Counted from the stretch's first letter, positions 40,001 to 53,830 are shown. The stretch is DNA of 64,000 nt from Varroa destructor (GCF_002443255.2 NW_019211455.1:52848801-52912800); one strand, 5' to 3'. Made by a program: numbers and translations. Notes: generated by a model from the sequence alone, not told the origin.

Positions 40001-43000
40001 AATCTGAATAGCAGGCTCTTCTGTCAGCTCAGAACATCTCTCTGGGCCTATTCACTACAGAGTCTGTGTCGTTACACACCCTTGGAGCTCAGAGATATAG
40101 TTGAATTGTCAATTGGCAAAACCTTTAAGTACGATGGCACTGATCATTGCGGATAACGCATTTGTACCCTATGCGTACTACAATAGTTCTTCAACTACCA
40201 AAAACTCTATGAAGAGTATAGCTTGTAATGGCCGAATGCGCCCGAGTCGTTTCGTCCGCCCTCACATGCGCATTTTAACCAGAGAGATACGGTTACCAAG
40301 TGCTAAATAAAACATGGGCTTCACAAAATAATGTGCAACCACCATACTTACTAAAAAGAGCGATGCAGACTGTGCCTAGGCGATTCGGGGCTACAGTTGA
40401 ACATAATTGTCAACTAAGGCAACCTCAATTCATTTCTCACTACGTAGATACATATCTCGTGGGATGTATGAAAAGCTCTTTCTTCGGGCGCTTTTATTTG
40501 GCCCGGTTTAGGGTTTCTTTTACGGTCTAAAGCTGCCAAGATCTAGAGCGAGTTTTCCGCCTAATAGTGATGCGCAATGTCCAGCTAAGGAGGGAAAACA
40601 GGTTTCCTCTGCGAGTCTTTTCATAACCCTTACATAGAGAGAAACAAGGCCACAGTGAACTGGAAATAATCACGAAAATCGATCTCATATTGCTCACTGA
40701 TATGCTAACATACTTTCAATTCACTTATCACTCACTATATTAACAAAGATTTATAAGCACGATCGTACGAATCACATACAAACGACCACCGCTGCCTATA
40801 CTGCAAAAAAGAATCCCTTTGACTACCAACTGTGTTTGCAGTTGTTACTTTATTCACTGCTGCTTCATCATCTGATGCAGCCGGTTTTCATATCGTCATC
40901 TTAGCATTTTTCTCTTCTATATTCCTTCTCAGAAAAACAGCGTCTACTTTTCTGATTCCAAACCTAACATCGATTGTCTGCTCCGCGACACGACTCATTT
41001 CGATTCGGTGCTTTTTCCGTTTGCAGCAGCGAGCTATGCAAGCTCAGCAGCTGCGTAAACAGCTGTTATTGATGACGATATGGTTCGTAACGATCCGGTA
41101 AAGTCCCATTCGACTTTGTCCGTACTCTGGCAAGTACCTCTGAGTAAAACCGCGCAGTTTCCGATCTCGCGGTCGACATCAAGCTTTCGGCGATGTTTGT
41201 TTCTTAGTCGCGGCGCGTTTCGGACTTTTTCGTCGATCATCAAACATTCCCGTTCCGCCCCGTTAACGTACGCTGCTTTGCGTACCATTAGCGAACGGGA
41301 AAAAGCAATAGTAAATCAACCCTGTTTACCTTAGTCATCCCAATTAACGAGCAACGGCCCCGTCTCAGCCCGCGTTGCCCTCGCCAGCTAATATCTAGAG
41401 GGTTGACCTTTACAGACCATAGGCAACTTCTACGAATATAGATCTATCACGCTAAGCTGATAGCGCTCAAAGATAGGACATAGCTGGTATCCTTCTCTGG
41501 TAACTCAACGATTTTTCCATAAAGAGAAAAGGAAAAGACCGGCCTGCTTTCAGGCTCGAAAATAAATCGGTCCTCTTTTGCTCGGAACCGTCTAAACATC
41601 CCTTCGTGCTGACATGTTAACACCACAACCGTAGTCCATTCCTTTGAGATCAATATTCAATAAACACACGCACACAGTCGATGATTTGGCTGACAACAGC
41701 ATATACACATGTTTATATGTCCATCCATATGTACATGTGGACCGAACCCAGCCAGGCCTGAGCAGGAAGTATCGCCTGAAGCATCAAAACAGTATCCCGC
41801 TACATGCAAATGGAGTGACACTCTCAATGCCGGTGATAGCAACCAGATCAAACTATTTCCTTCTATGTAGGTCACTAACTAATGTTCCAGTGTACACTAT
41901 ACAAGCTTGCTAATCGGCAGGCAATTAGCGCTTACTGTCTAATGACACCCCTTTATCGCCTTTTTCGTTTTAAAAAAGCCAAGGATTGATTGCGGTGTCG
42001 TTCTGTCGTGTACGATTCTGTCAGAGAAGTATTTCCGTGTGCAAAAGCGAGAGCACCGCATGTGTTTCTTCTTCAACAGTTCTTTTTGTTTATCTATGTA
42101 CACTTTACAATGTATATCAGATTTGTGTACGGCAACATCATAGGTAGTCAAATCCCTAACTAGCCAGAAGATAAGAGCAATGTATCAAGAAGTGATTTTT
42201 TCTGTTGATTCGTTGACCTAATCACGTTTTCTGAAGTGTGATCTTCTTCCGATGACTTCTTCATTAAAACCTAACTTTACATAGGCCTCGGCAGCCTTTC
42301 TTTATTACTATTACGAATTTGCAGTGATGTGTCGTTAGGCACCGATCGTTGGTCACTATGTCACAATATTACAAAATTTTATTATCAAGTGTGCCCGTCA
42401 CATTTCTATGGTAAACGATCGATGGGATATTTTTGCGATGACAGTAAACCAGCGTGAGAAAAGCAAGAATAGGCAGGTGCATAGCGTCAAACACTTCAAG
42501 TGTTTCTTAAGGAGTAACTCCCGTAAATAAATCCGGACTTCGTAAATAGGTCCCTTGCCGGATGATACTGACGACGAATCGTTATTGCTGGGCACTGCAT
42601 TGGCTTGTTATTCAGAAGGCTAGATAATCTCAAGTGGGCAAAAACGATGACAGAAATACGTAGTTCGCAAGAGAAAGCTTTGCATTTGAAGAAATGAGAT
42701 CCTCGCTAACCATAGACGGATAGATACGGTGTCCTCTTCATGGCTACCGAGCAAAACGGCCAAGAGATGTTTGTAAGAGAACATGGATTACATTTCAGAT
42801 TTTAGGATTAGATAATGCAGCACTAGAGAGCATCTAGAGAGATCAAGAAAACAAAATACACCATGTTGGAATTTAAGTTACACATAGTAACAGTTGATTG
42901 TTTCAACAAACTTTATGTATATATACAAAGTCTAGGCTATTTGTCAGCTCATGAACTGGTCGCTTGATAAATGCATCCAATACCTCCCTATCACTATTTT

Positions 43001-43026
43001 TACCGGTACCCCATTCATTTTATATA
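31091..43026. other. Non-coding stretch
   Basis: No recognisable gene. The longest frame (37199-37579, 126 codons) is Ser/Phe/Arg-rich with no domain. AGAGCACGTGCTCT at 32246-32259 is a perfect 14-bp palindrome centred on the E-box CACGTG, but palindromes of that length are expected a few times by chance here. Confidence 0.65.
36333..36349. repeat. (TGT)n microsatellite
   Basis: Uninterrupted TGT/TTG run of 17 bases. Confidence 0.95.
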
Positions 43027-43049
43027 TGTAAACTTGTTATAAGTTTACA
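43027..43049. repeat. 9-bp hairpin with 5-nt loop
   Basis: TGTAAACTT (43027-43035), loop GTTAT, AAGTTTACA (43041-43049). It lies about 40 bp upstream of the longer hairpin at 43091-43130. Alone it could be chance. Confidence 0.8.
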
Positions 43050-43090
43050 AATGGCAAAGAGCAAACGGCAGCCTAAAAATGATGTTATAT

Positions 43091-43130
43091 GAACGATTTC
43101 AACTCGTATTAGAACGAGTTTAAATCGTTC
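43091..43130. repeat. Near-perfect 17-bp hairpin, one mismatch, 6-nt loop
   Basis: Left arm GAACGATTTCAACTCGT (43091-43107), loop ATTAGA, right arm ACGAGTTTAAATCGTTC (43114-43130). Sixteen of 17 positions pair. A second, shorter inverted repeat with TGTAAACTT/AAGTTTACA arms lies at 43027-43049, just upstream. Confidence 0.93.
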
Positions 43131-45120
43131 TAGTGAATGGGGAAACTTCTAATGGCGTTGCTTCCGTATACAAGCACGACGAGAATAGAATTAACGTCAT
43201 CTCCTAACTCAAGTGAATAAGTACAACCGCTTTCCGTTGCCGTAGAAATGAAGTTCCGTTGCTTATTATTTTGCTCCCTTTTGAACCTGCTGTACTATTC
43301 CGCGGATCTTAAGGTTCCACAGTTTATGCCTACTATAAAAATAGCTGGTTGCCGAAGCGGAAGAAATTCGTTGTCGGAAAAGATCTCGTCACTATCGGGT
43401 TAGACAACCTTTTCGCGGTGTGAGCCCTCGTCATCCATCGACTCTGTCAGGGCTTTCAAAGATTCAGCTTGACAAATAGCTAGTTCATGTTCGAAACAGA
43501 TAACGTTTGTTTCATTAGGCTTTTCCACTTTAAAACTGTCCTTTGTCAGACTACCATCATAGAAACGCAACACACACAAGTAAACAGGAAAGAGGAAATG
43601 CAATTGACCAAAAAAACGTTAAGGCTGCGATAAATCCGTATAGGGCTTTGTTTCAAGGTATGACTTAAATATAATAATAATAATGCAAGTGTCCTTCTAT
43701 GTCGCTTGGTTGTCCAACTAGCAGGAAAGTGTCATGTCGTCACTTAATATGAAACTGTGAAAATGTATAAAGTACCGTTATGGAGACAGTTCGAAATGAA
43801 ATCGTACTACGAGTTGCTGTGACCGAGTCAGTTTCAGACCGAATAACTTGGTATTTATCTTGCCCTTCTTTAAGGTACTCCAGAGCACGGTACTTCAGCT
43901 ATCTTGCTATATCTGCAATACCTGTTCACTAAAATTCTTGTGAAGAAATCCACTCAATCGCCATGGCTGATGGTGATGGTCACCTACGCACGCTCTAAGA
44001 AACGAGGCGAGTTCAAAGCTAACTGGCAACATTCTATAAGCCGCCATCCAAATGAAAATCGTTGGCCATTGGGATTTGTCGCAGCGAACGTTATTTACGT
44101 TCTGGCTAGGACACTGCGACAGATTCCCGTCACTTGTTGCAAAAATTCTATACCACGTATCGATTGAACAAGATAAAATGACGTCTTTACTATACAGGTC
44201 CCTTTATTTTTTTACTATTCATATCCTAAATACGTTTACAGCGCGCATGATCACTTAACGGTCTAACTACTACACCTATTCCAGCCGTGGTGTGCTAGCA
44301 GAAAGCAGAAGCAAAGATGCTATCAAAAGCAGTTATCTCTTCTATCGGTCCATGCCGAACCGCATGTCACCTTCTTCGAGGCCTTCAACTCAGTTGAACC
44401 GCTCTGGTTCCTGTTAGTTTAGCAGGTATGCTCAGGCACGACGTGTGGCCGTTAATCGCATTGGACAGCTGAATCATATCGACAATAGAATAGAAAAAGA
44501 CGGAGGAGTCCCGATTAGAGCGAATGGTCAACGTGCGACGCATGAAGTATACTTGAAAAATGCCCCAATCTCTCTAAGGTTCCTTTTTCCTTTACTTCCG
44601 CATTACTACTATTTTCCACTATACGGAAACTAAGTTCTCACCTAAGCGTAGTAGTTCGGGCTGAATGACGTTGCTAGGTCCCCAGAACGAAACCGATTTC
44701 CAGAATATGTGCGTCATTCACTCGTTCAATAGGAGAATGGTGGCCTGCCCGACCCCGCTACGTCTACGTGCACGCTGCCGTATTTGATAAGAGAAGCTGG
44801 CATTGACCTTCTTCTATGTCACGAAACGAGCAAGCAGGTCCACACAAGATTCGTCTGAATAGTAAATATATGTAGGCGAGTGAAAAAAAAGCTTATTCCT
44901 AGCGTAATTTATATCCAATACTGTTGCTTTGTCTATAGCAATAGAAAAACGAGTCAACCAGCGAACGAGGGCTGCCCGCGGAAGAGCGCAGAAAGACGAG
45001 GACTAGCCCAAAAGCCAAAATAAAACAATCCCCGGTACTATTTTTTAGGAGTTGTCTTTGTTCTTGACTCTTGCTTATTGAGTAGGTGGCTCAATTGCAC
45101 GCTAGCTCAACATATGTTGG

Positions 45121-45165
45121 CGGCGGATAAGTGGGTGGCGGGTTAGTGGGCGGCGAGTCAGTCGG
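45121..45165. repeat. Three-copy 15-bp GC-rich tandem repeat
   Basis: CGGCGGATAAGTGGG, TGGCGGGTTAGTGGG and CGGCGAGTCAGTCGG lie head to tail. Copies diverge at several positions but keep the GGCG...AGT.GG skeleton. It is G-rich on the plus strand. Confidence 0.85.
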
Positions 45166-48100
45166 CGTATACTAAGCCACTTCTTCATCTGGACGCTTGA
45201 CAGTCACTACTCGCTGTCTTAAATTTAGTAGTGGTTTTAGTAGCCAATTAACAACTTTACCATATCAACTATGCACCTGCGTACTAACTAACGATAATGC
45301 TACAGTATGGTAACTTGGACTGGCTTGACCTCATGCAGTGTGTATGAAAGACAATGCTAGAGTGACAGAGTAGGCACACAGAACTAGGTAGGTACGTGGA
45401 AAAAAACAATCATCCTTAGCTAGACCTCATTCAATGGTAATAGTGACGTTTAAATCTGCCGATTTACTCACCTCTGTTCTTCAGCATTTACTGAACATCA
45501 GTTAGTTGACTTTAGCACGGAGTTCACTGTACGTGAAGGCGTATGGTAGCATCCAATGCTAGAAGCAGCTACGCACGTTTGACAGAAAGGGGAGAAACTC
45601 CTTTGACCGCAATTGGTAGCTTATGTTCTTCGCACCGGTAATTCTTAATGGCGTGTAGGCTTGGAACCGCGCCTACAAAGACAGTGGTCAGGGTCTGCTT
45701 CTGCTGAGCCACGCCGACCGCTGGCCTGATTCTATTTGGGGAATGCGGGTCCTGAAGTACGCATCGTGAGAACCTGCAGGCGACTTTAGCTACGCTTGTG
45801 TCGCCATCACCTCTAGTTGCTTTACGCTTCCAAATATGCCAGAGACTGCAGCCAGAGGCGAAGCTAGCGCCTAGTTTTCCGTAAGGAAGCTAAATTTAGT
45901 GCTTAGCCCATCCCTTAACCATGTTCGACCAGACACGGCCCAGCATTGTACGCAAAACAGTCCTCCGAATCATCTTGCAAGAGTTGAGTAAGTTCAGGGA
46001 CTAATAGCAAACGGCAAAATCAATGAAAAATATTGTAAATGCCGTCGGTGATCGTTTCGAATAGCCTGTATCCTTTCATTTGTTTTAATTAATGGCAGCT
46101 CATACGGTAACATTTCTCTTCTCTCTACTTTGACAGACTTCAGAGTATTATTTGATTACCTATTACATCCGCATAACATATTTCTGAATCTGCTATAGAA
46201 CATCTTTATGATTCTTTTTAAATCTTCGAACCGGGTGACCCACTTCACGATGCATGTCACAACTAAAATCAGAGTCGTTTCTTTTTATAATAGCCCCTTA
46301 TTTCAATTACTTTGCGTATACCGTCTACGTGGTACTCAAATACCACAGCTAAATGGGACAAAAAAGTTGTAAAAATGTACTTCTAAATACATATGGCTAG
46401 CCTGCTTAACGGTAATACATAATTTATATGTCGTTGCTTATTGCTTGATCATACATCTTTAGTATATCAAAATGTCCCTCTGACAAACGTGGCCGCATAT
46501 CATGTACGACTTCTCAAATACGTCGTATCAGATGGGGGTGAACCTTGTAATAATTACTCAATTATTATTTCCGCTATAGTATCGTCCTCGATAAATATGT
46601 GTAGGCGCGCACAATTTTCGAAATCTAATTTAAAAATGATGATATGTAAAATAAAGGACTGTATAACGATGGATCACACTTTTGGTAGACTTCTTTCGAG
46701 CAGTCAACTTAGGTCGAGGGCCGTGTGCTACCAGCTCAGGACAGGTAGGACAGCTGCAACAATCAATGGTGTCAAAAATATTCTCAAACCTCCAAAAAAG
46801 AATTTTGCAGTACGTCAACGTTAATGACAAGCTTCTTACTCACGGGTGAAGCGAAGCGCAAGCCTAAGGCCCATAATGAATTCCCAAATTAAAACCCCAG
46901 TCCTTTTTCACACAAGTTCATATAGAGCTGTCGTCTCTAACATCAGTTTTAAGCGCAGCTCCAGTTTACCCGGGTAGGAGAGGCATGCGAGGCAAAACGG
47001 AGTTCTCGCAACTTCGGAAGCTGACTCTGAACTTACGCCAAATACCAAGTTGTGTGTATACACTTGTGAAGCCAATTGTACCCTTACAATGGGTATCACT
47101 AACTATACAAAGGCTCTAGGACAATGCGTGGGCTTCTGTTTGTGAAAAGGTTTAGCAGGAACAGCTTCTCGAGTCATCTTCTTAAAAGCACAACCACCAG
47201 AACGACCACCACTTGTCGAAACACTCAAACCACCATCACAGCTAAGACTGTTGTGGTGGAGTCGACGCATCGCAAACAGATTCCCATTCATCATTCTCAG
47301 GTTTTCGACATCTGTTCGTTTTCGGCGTCCTCACGCCCAGCTCCTGACGAACGGCGGAAATCTAACCTCTCAATTCGACTCGAACCGCACAAATGAGGGA
47401 AACCCTTTCGTCACCATGTGTCTATTCTACGCTAATTATATGCGAATTTGCAGCGGGTCTGTGTTGAATATTAGTGCACCTACGATGGAAGTAAGAACCA
47501 GACGAGCACTGCACCTTTCCTACCTAATTTCCTTCTCAACCCACTCAGCGATCACTGAGTAGGTCAGACTGCGTGCATGGAAGCTAGTAGAACTCTTGCA
47601 TATTGGTAGGCCATCCATTCGGCACCCCGCCTGAAATAAAAGACTTAGAGCATAACAATCGAACATATTCTGGGATCGCGAGCACGGGGACAATGTAGGC
47701 ACAAAGCCTTGCAGGGGGGTGAGGCGGAGAACTAGGTGCATATGACACCGTCACGGACTACTTCGGTGTTACTTTCTGCAGACAGACTAGCGACTCGGTG
47801 ACGGAAAGTGACGCGTCCTGATAGGACGTTCTGTGGTAGATCCAATATACACGCGCTCTCAAGTTTTCTATGTCGTAAGAGTAATATTACATGCGCGACA
47901 AAGCCTCAAACAGATATGAGCCTCTCGCAATTACACCCTTTCGGCCTTCACCGACGGCTCTGCTAGTCGAGTTTTGTGCAGTCCTCCTATCCTAGTTTCT
48001 TAAATTTGCCTGCCCCATAGTGAGTTTCTCGTCGTAATCCTAAAATACGCGTTTGTCCGATCACGCAGATTTAGCTCGATGGCAGTAGCATTGAGCGGTT

Positions 48101-50843
48101 CAGAAGCAAAGACCAGGGCTGCCGGTAAGTTCAAGATAGCGAGGCAGAAGATATCACCGTAGTTGTTGTCGCTTAGATACTACTCCCGGTAACTCCTACC
48201 ACGTCGTACTTACTTCGATGGACGAAAAATGTGCTGCGTATGGACGATACATGTTGCGACGAAATACCAGAAAGGAACTGTTAGTTAAAACAAGGCAATA
48301 AAGCTCCAACTCAGCGTTCAAATCTGATCCTTTTTTGAGATAATTTTTTTTGGCTGTGTTACTTGCGTCAAGAGGTCAGAGTGAACTAAAGAGCAATGAA
48401 TAATTTGTAAGCGAGAGAAACGGGAGAAGGGAAGTTTTGAGGATAAAAGGAAGACAAGCCCTTATCGGACAGTAATTAAGACTTAGGTGACGCCGACGTT
48501 TTATCATTGAAGACGGTGTCGATATATCATTATCACGGCGAAATGCCACGAGGTAGAAAAGGGAAGACAGTACGATGTCCGACACGGAAAACACACCCAG
48601 ACATTTATAATACATTTCTAGTCATATATACTTGGTGTTTCCATATATTACTTCACTTACTGCTTACTTCTCACAGTCATCTAAATGCTCGATCTTTGTT
48701 TACCCGTGACCGTCTCGTATTTTTAACCAGTAGTGAACCATCAAGGGTTATGTAATTACGTACGACTATAACCGCTATGTACGTATTAAGCAACAATAAT
48801 CAGTCCTCCAAATATTTTCAGTATGCACAACAAAATCAGTTGTTCAATCCAACGAGTAAGCCTTCAGTTTCTGCTGTACCTGCAATTTCTGCAATATTAC
48901 TACCAAGAAAAACCTAACGAACATTCTATGGAAGTTAATCTCCGAGCTCTGAAGTTCGTTTCTAAAATGAAGCACCGCGGTCGAAGTAGAGTTTCAAAGA
49001 AAAAAAACAATCATTACATAGGCAGGTACTGTTGTTGTGAAGAAATCGATAAAAATGACAGGTGAATAATAAATTGTCAAATCCAAATCAAAATATGGAC
49101 GCCGTTTTTTTCTACGGCCTGCTTTCCAATAGTCTCGGCAGCGCCTTATTGCGACCGTTGCGAACCGAAGGACCGCTTAGTTTTCCCATCGAGAACTTTC
49201 ATAAGCGTTCTATTATTCGTCGACACTATGTATTGTAATGCCATTGTAATGGCAGTATCGTTAGTTATCGTGTGTTAGGATCGTCTAAACTGCGGCCTCG
49301 ATACTGTGTTGAGCTTGTTCAGGCGAAACTCGGTCCCTCTATTCCTTTTCTCCACAAACTAATGCTACGCATAGATAGCATTATGTTAATTAGTCCGCAA
49401 GAAATGCGTCAAATACTTTTTCTTGGCTTTTCCCGCCTCCCAAACAATTTTAGTGTCGAAGTAATACTACTGGGATACAGCAAGTCACTCAATGAAACGC
49501 CGGAAAAGTCGCTCAAAAAGCCCACTAGACAGACAAGCGAAGTTAACGCTCGTCGAGTAGGTCGTCAGCGATAATCATCATGACAGGATTTCCCCTTTCT
49601 ACGGCGATAATCTCTTCTCAGCTGGACCCGTGCATTGTTTTGTTTTCTTGAAGTGATTCGTCAGTTGTGTTGAGTTCCTGCAACGGACTTCCAACAACGA
49701 AACGGTAGTTTCTTTCGGCTTTATGATATATATGGCGCTGTTAATTTCGTAGTAGTATCTTTACTTATGTATTTCCGTCCGTCTTTAGCTTGATGAGCTT
49801 TTTTTTTTTACAAAAACTGCGCGAACTCGACTTCGTTTTAGAGAATACCGATATCACGATCATCAACGAAGCTCGACGAAGTCTATCTGTTACGTATCTT
49901 TTTTTTATTCCATTCGTTGACTTTGTTGTTGTACTTTTTTCGTGAGATGATGAAGTTTGGTACAGAAATAGCGACAAAAGCCTCACTTGTGGAAAAACCG
50001 GCTATACAAAGATGAAGAGATAAGCAGAGAGTAATAAAAATTATTAGGATCAACGAGTAAACAGCAAATTCTACGGCTGCATATTAAAAGAAATTAAAGG
50101 CAGGGGCGGGACAGCTTCGATATGCCCACATATCCTTGTAGACTGCTAACTCCGACCTCATAGCGGTCAGTAGTCTATATCCTACCCTACAAAGCCAAAC
50201 AACTCTCAACTGGGTAATTCAAAGTGCCAAGAAAATCTGTTTATAATTTAGAAAGAAAATCAGGCATGCGCCTACCAACGGATGTTCTTATGACGATAAG
50301 TCACATCATAGGCAAACGCATGATGCGCAAAATGTCTACGCTAGAGTGGGTCGCTATTTCATTGCCGGCCTAAACACTAGTTTTTCATTCCAAGTTATAT
50401 TTTGAAGATATTATTCTTACTATTATTAAGATAGGCAGATTACACTATACATGTCTTCTCTTATTTCATTGCAACACAATAAACATTTAAGTTTAGTTTC
50501 AAACATGTCGCTTGAGTTCTTCTAGATGTTATGCCGCTTGGACGTTCCAAATGCGTTAGGTTAAAGTAGTAGTTTGGACATTGTTGGACAAAAGTGCCAT
50601 TTACACTCAAGTGGAATGCGTTGAGATTAGTGGGGTAAACATACAAAATCGAAGAAAAGCCGGATCTCTATGGACTGATAGAGCGGCAATAACATAAATC
50701 AAATTAGAGGAAGAAAACAAAGCAGACCCATCGTAATGCCCTTATTTGCCTTTGCTTTAGCCGAGTTCATTCCTCTTCTTTGTTGCCTTATTGGCCCATA
50801 ACGTGGACACAATCATTGTGAGCCCGGATTTCGAGGCTCGTTT

Positions 50844-50858
50844 GGGGGGGGGGGGGGG
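50844..50858 (+). repeat. Uninterrupted 15-G run
   Basis: Fifteen consecutive G followed by TAGCGGG. A homopolymer of this length in otherwise AT-rich DNA is a hotspot for length variation and sequencing error. Confidence 0.95.
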
Positions 50859-53152
50859 TAGCGGGAGACAGAAAGTACTAAAACTCCTTCGATTGATATC
50901 CGCTACGATTATTACAGAATCTCATGGGTAGATGGCAAATATTATCGTGCCCCAGCGCTCCGAGATAGCGAAGTACACGGATTAGATATGGACTCTTGCG
51001 GTACTCGTCACCACTCGAACAACACAGTGAGAAACCGTAGCAGACGTTACACGTTAAAGATTCAGTTAGATCGACAAGTTACATCATAGGTCGTGCTGCT
51101 TGTTGTTCTACTATCCAAATAACGTTTTGTTTAATATACATAGTACCGTATGGGTGTTGTGTATTACGGAAAATCCTTCTCACATGCGTTATTAACGTCT
51201 TCTTTGCACTTTCGATTTCTGTTTATTGATACAGGTCAATACACAAATAGATCTTTGTTAAAATCATAATTGAATCATTGAAAGTCGAACAGGGGAAATT
51301 GTTCTACGTAAATGTTCGACCGCATCTTTAATGCGGGTGCTTCGCAAATGTAATATTAGTTTGCATTGTAGCAAAATGTAGAAGGTTGTTCCTCTTAGAC
51401 ACGTCAAGGAGCGGAGTGAAGCTTGCTATTCATATCTATATTGGCATTTAAAATTTGTTTTCTAAGAATACATCTTACTTGAGAATAGGCCTCCGCTGTG
51501 CTGGTTAAGGTCCAAGAGGACATAAATCATTTCGCTGAAAAAAATTACACACACCGACTAACGAATAAATCAAACTCTCTTTCTTTACTATTAAATGTTC
51601 TCGTATGAAATTTCACTTTTAATGAGAGCATTCACTCATGTTACATCCGCTAATAGCTTCCGTGGCCTTGGAGTAAAGCCAGTTTTAATCGTGGTATATG
51701 ACTGTATAAATACTCCCTTTACTGGACACCAAATAAAAATAACGTTTAACGAAATACTCCCTACGGATACATATCCATCCCTAGGGACAAACTCTAAGCA
51801 GCGACTGTTGAAATGGCTCTCACTATATGATCATAAGCGTTAGATGTTTCTTTTGGGTTCTGACAAGAATGAAGTATTTCTCATTTACATGGGACATGTG
51901 CGTTCTGTTCCCAATGGTCGGACCTCTTGCGGCCGGTGGACGGTAAAATAAGATGCGATTGATAATCTATGTGAGCGGCAGAAGAGCCCCACGCGGAAAT
52001 AACAACGATACAAATATCTGCAATACGATGCAATGGCGAGTGCGTTTAATCATGTGTGCTTCTATTCATCGTCTGAAATTTTAGCTGAGATCTAGAGTAG
52101 GAGTTCGTCTTCCTTACCAAATCTATAACGTTCATATTACTATTCCTATTCTTCTTGCATGATTGTTTACAGCCATGCCTGCAGGTTATGCCCTGGGCAT
52201 GATGATGATCTTCTTTATAGTTCTGACAACCATGGCACGTGGAGCTGTCGTATCGATACAGACCGGAGACTCGTTTGGAGTTCGTCATCCTTCTTTTGAT
52301 TGGAAGCTACTGTCCTGGCTAGCTCGGTTAGCTTCAGAATAAAGGACGTCACCTCTCCGATACGTTGGCGATAAGGCAACTGAACATCGGAAAACATCAC
52401 GTCAAATCAGATTCTAGGACTCTCTGTTGAAAACGTGTGTTGTCCTGACAAATATCTTGCTCTCAGCGCGTTGTCTATGAACTACCCAGTTCTAGGTTTT
52501 ATCTGACTCTCCTCGCTTCGATCGCCTTCGTCTTCACTGCGAGAAACAAAAATTGAACAAAATTTTACTTTTCTGATTTTGATCCGCGTCGTCTCATCGA
52601 GCAAACCTAAGTCAACCAGCAAACGGAATACGCATCTCGAGTAAACGGGGCCTTCCAAGGTCCTGCATCTATGAGTGCGGTAGCGCCTCATGCTCTTGAG
52701 AGTATACCAAAGGTCGGGATAGTGCTAGGAACGGTCCTACAGAGAGAAATAGAGACAAACCGGCACATACCCAGATCCGTGTATGCCTCTTGGCAACAGA
52801 ACGGTCTTGTAAAGCAACTAGTATAGGTTCTATCATCAAATGATGTTTTTTTGTTGTTTTACTCTTAATGCTGAAATGAGCACGGATTAACGGACAAAGA
52901 AGCTAGGAGATAACGTGGCGTGTTTTGCGCAGCGGTTCATCCTTCAAAGGCCCGAAAGCTATTTCAAAGAAGCCTATTTTCCGTATAAAGGATGCTACAG
53001 AATTAGAGCTTACGAACATATAGAAATACATCATACCAACAATATATGCTCTGTCTGTGTGAAACGCTGACCGTTAAAGACGATAAACGTTCGGAAAGAG
53101 TTGATAAGTTCCGGTATCAATAGTAAAAAAAGTTTTTCCTAATCGGTTAATT

Positions 53153-53200
53153 GTTTTTAAGTAATGCCTAAGTAATGTTTTTAAGTAATGCTTAAGTAAC
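53153..53200. repeat. 24-bp tandem duplication
   Basis: Copy 1 is 53153-53176 and copy 2 is 53177-53200. They match at 22 of 24 positions; each contains GTTTTTAAGTAATG and a second AAGTAA. Recent slippage or duplication is likely. Confidence 0.93.
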
Positions 53201-53566
53201 ACACGTAGAGGCTGAAGAACATTTTTTCAGTTTGTGGTGCATGCTCAGCTCTGTGGCATGCTTTTATTCAACATCATAATACATACTACTGATAATTTAC
53301 CGCTTGTAAATTTCCACAGACAAATGGATGATCAAAAACAAGCCTTTGTTCCGAATTTAACTTAATTCTATTTAAACAGTAAGTATAGTTTCTTTGTTCG
53401 CAAAGAAAAACGCAAGTAAATTGCCCTCAGATCGAAAAACGTAGTATGAGTGTAGAAGAGAGAATTTGAAACGTTTAGTTCAGCAAGCCTTTTTCCTAAC
53501 TTTGGCCTATTATACTGCCTTTAATAGGGTTATTTATCTCTTTTCAAATAGATTGGCCAGGGGGCA

Positions 53567-53830
53567 ATGGGCTTTTTTAAAAAGATTTTCGGTGGGGCCA
53601 GGGCGAATTTCTGCTCCAGTACCGGGCTATCGAACCGTAGCCTAACACGCATTGACAAACGATTCAAGCAAGAAAAGGCAAAAAGGCAAGACAGGAAAAA
53701 GAAAAAGAAAATTAAAAGAGTTGAATACCGCCCACATCAGACCATTGTGCACCTCACCCCCCAATTGATATCAGTTATTCCTAGAAGAAATGTACAAGGA
53801 CACACAGGCGGCGAAGGAACCGAACAATAA
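53567..53830 (+). CDS. Small, highly basic 87-codon open frame with good start context
   Basis: The predicted product begins MGFFKKIFGG and carries a lysine/arginine-rich stretch at about residues 36-52 (KRQDRKKKKKIKR) that would act as a nuclear or RNA-binding signal if translated. The ATG has G at -3 and G at +4, a favourable eukaryotic start context. Just upstream, a pyrimidine-rich run ending in AAATAG at 53551 resembles a splice acceptor. An AATAAA lies about 300 bases past the stop (54126-54131). Residue 6 is Lys and residue 3 is Phe, so despite Met-Gly it does not fit the N-myristoylation pattern. Poly-A-rich DNA gives Lys runs by chance, and I know no family with this sequence. Confidence 0.22.
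   Translation: MGFFKKIFGGARANFCSSTGLSNRSLTRIDKRFKQEKAKRQDRKKKKKIKRVEYRPHQTIVHLTPQLISVIPRRNVQGHTGGEGTEQ

Larger units (their letters stand above)
43131..53152. other. Non-coding stretch
   Basis: No recognisable gene; the longest frame (46441-46824, 127 codons) lacks any domain. An 11-bp near-tandem (ATTGTAATGCC/ATTGTAATGGC) lies at 49232-49253, overlapping a small hairpin. Confidence 0.65.

Noticed and set aside
46220..46240. TTCGAACCGGG on the plus strand, resembling a tRNA T-arm/B-box read on the minus strand
   Set aside because: No matching A-box, acceptor stem or anticodon arm could be folded around it. The same applies to GGTTCGAACGC near 13492.
46441..46824. 127-codon plus-strand frame
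   Set aside because: No recognisable motif, and a few frames of this length are expected by chance.
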